Positions 63,973 through 64,000 of a stretch of DNA of 64,000 nt are shown here, in pieces (the first letter of the stretch is position 1; the number at the start of each line of letters is the position of its first letter). Under the pieces are notes generated by a model that was given only the letters and a program-made list of their open reading frames with translations, searched no databases and had not been told where the DNA came from. Source of the stretch: Cladocopium goreaui (lineage: Eukaryota; Sar; Dinophyceae; Suessiales; Symbiodiniaceae). The position numbers were made by a program, and so were the translations under genes. The stretch lies in contig CAMXCT020006445.1 in the NCBI GenBank assembly GCA_947184155.2, positions 724,723 through 788,722 on the forward strand. The letters are read 5' to 3'.

Positions 63973-64000
63973 ATTCAACACTTATTTCACTTTTGGCCAT

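Noticed and set aside
1-64000. tRNA, rRNA, CRISPR arrays, bacterial operons, relic dinoflagellate spliced-leader sequence
   Set aside because: None could be recognised by eye; regular repeats present are direct satellites or inverted elements, without spacers of constant length. A covariance-model search could still find an RNA gene.

Overview
The window reads as nuclear DNA of a dinoflagellate, most likely a member of the Symbiodiniaceae. Short GC-rich islands of about 30-200 bp with coding character are separated by 0.3-2 kb of AT-rich, repeat-filled DNA. Nearly all islands read best on the minus strand, and most are bounded by AG acceptors and GT donors. A module array at about 58.1-59.6 kb translates to strings (for example PLWREAHFQVKM) that I recall from many Symbiodiniaceae gene models; that is memory, not a search. 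There are no bacterial operons, rRNA, CRISPR arrays or recognisable tRNAs. No single long ORF is a gene: the longest ones lie in microsatellites. Main content: about 90 candidate minus-strand exons from about 63.9 kb down to 1.55 kb. Many translate to pieces of fibronectin type III (FN3) domains: an early strand with V-x-W, as in MLKVTWTPG at 50967-51084, VSVSWHYT at 57766-57837 and FQVSWTLG at 7169-7256, or a late strand with Y-x-h-x-h-R-A-x-N/G, as in YGLRIRQAR at 5263-5371, YQAFLRVQCDEGG at 24854-24930, FELELQAVNYSLG at 27713-27809 and LVLRIVASNEHGYS at 18669-19033. The simplest reading is one very large, or a few tandem, FN3-rich genes transcribed right to left, with FN3 units split by introns. 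Neither the first exon with its start nor the last exon with its stop can be fixed, and most exon phases are provisional. The spaces between exons carry several families of small inverted-repeat elements. Family A has ends CCTCTGGTAA...TTACCAGAGGG, about 20 copies of roughly 85-125 bp, one of them grown to about 565 bp. Family B has ends TACAATGTGGG...CCCCACATTGTA, 8 copies; one forms a predicted intron donor exactly. Family C has ends CTGGTTGGTGGTT...AACCACCAACCAG, 9 copies, six preceded by TTAATAGTGG tandem arrays. Family D has ends CCCATATGCTCCATG, 4-5 copies. Minor families are also present, as are a 1.3 kb TIR element flanked by TA (51111-52409) and a 137 bp relative (12409-12545). Large tandem arrays include a 641 bp duplication at the left edge, a 12 bp array followed by a 40 bp x 6 array at 31.4-32.1 kb, a tetranucleotide array at 36.1-36.4 kb, a 31 bp array at 44.2-44.6 kb, AT-rich arrays, and a GAATATG-type array at 63.1-63.6 kb. 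Where no exon or repeat is listed, I see only unremarkable AT-rich intron-like sequence.
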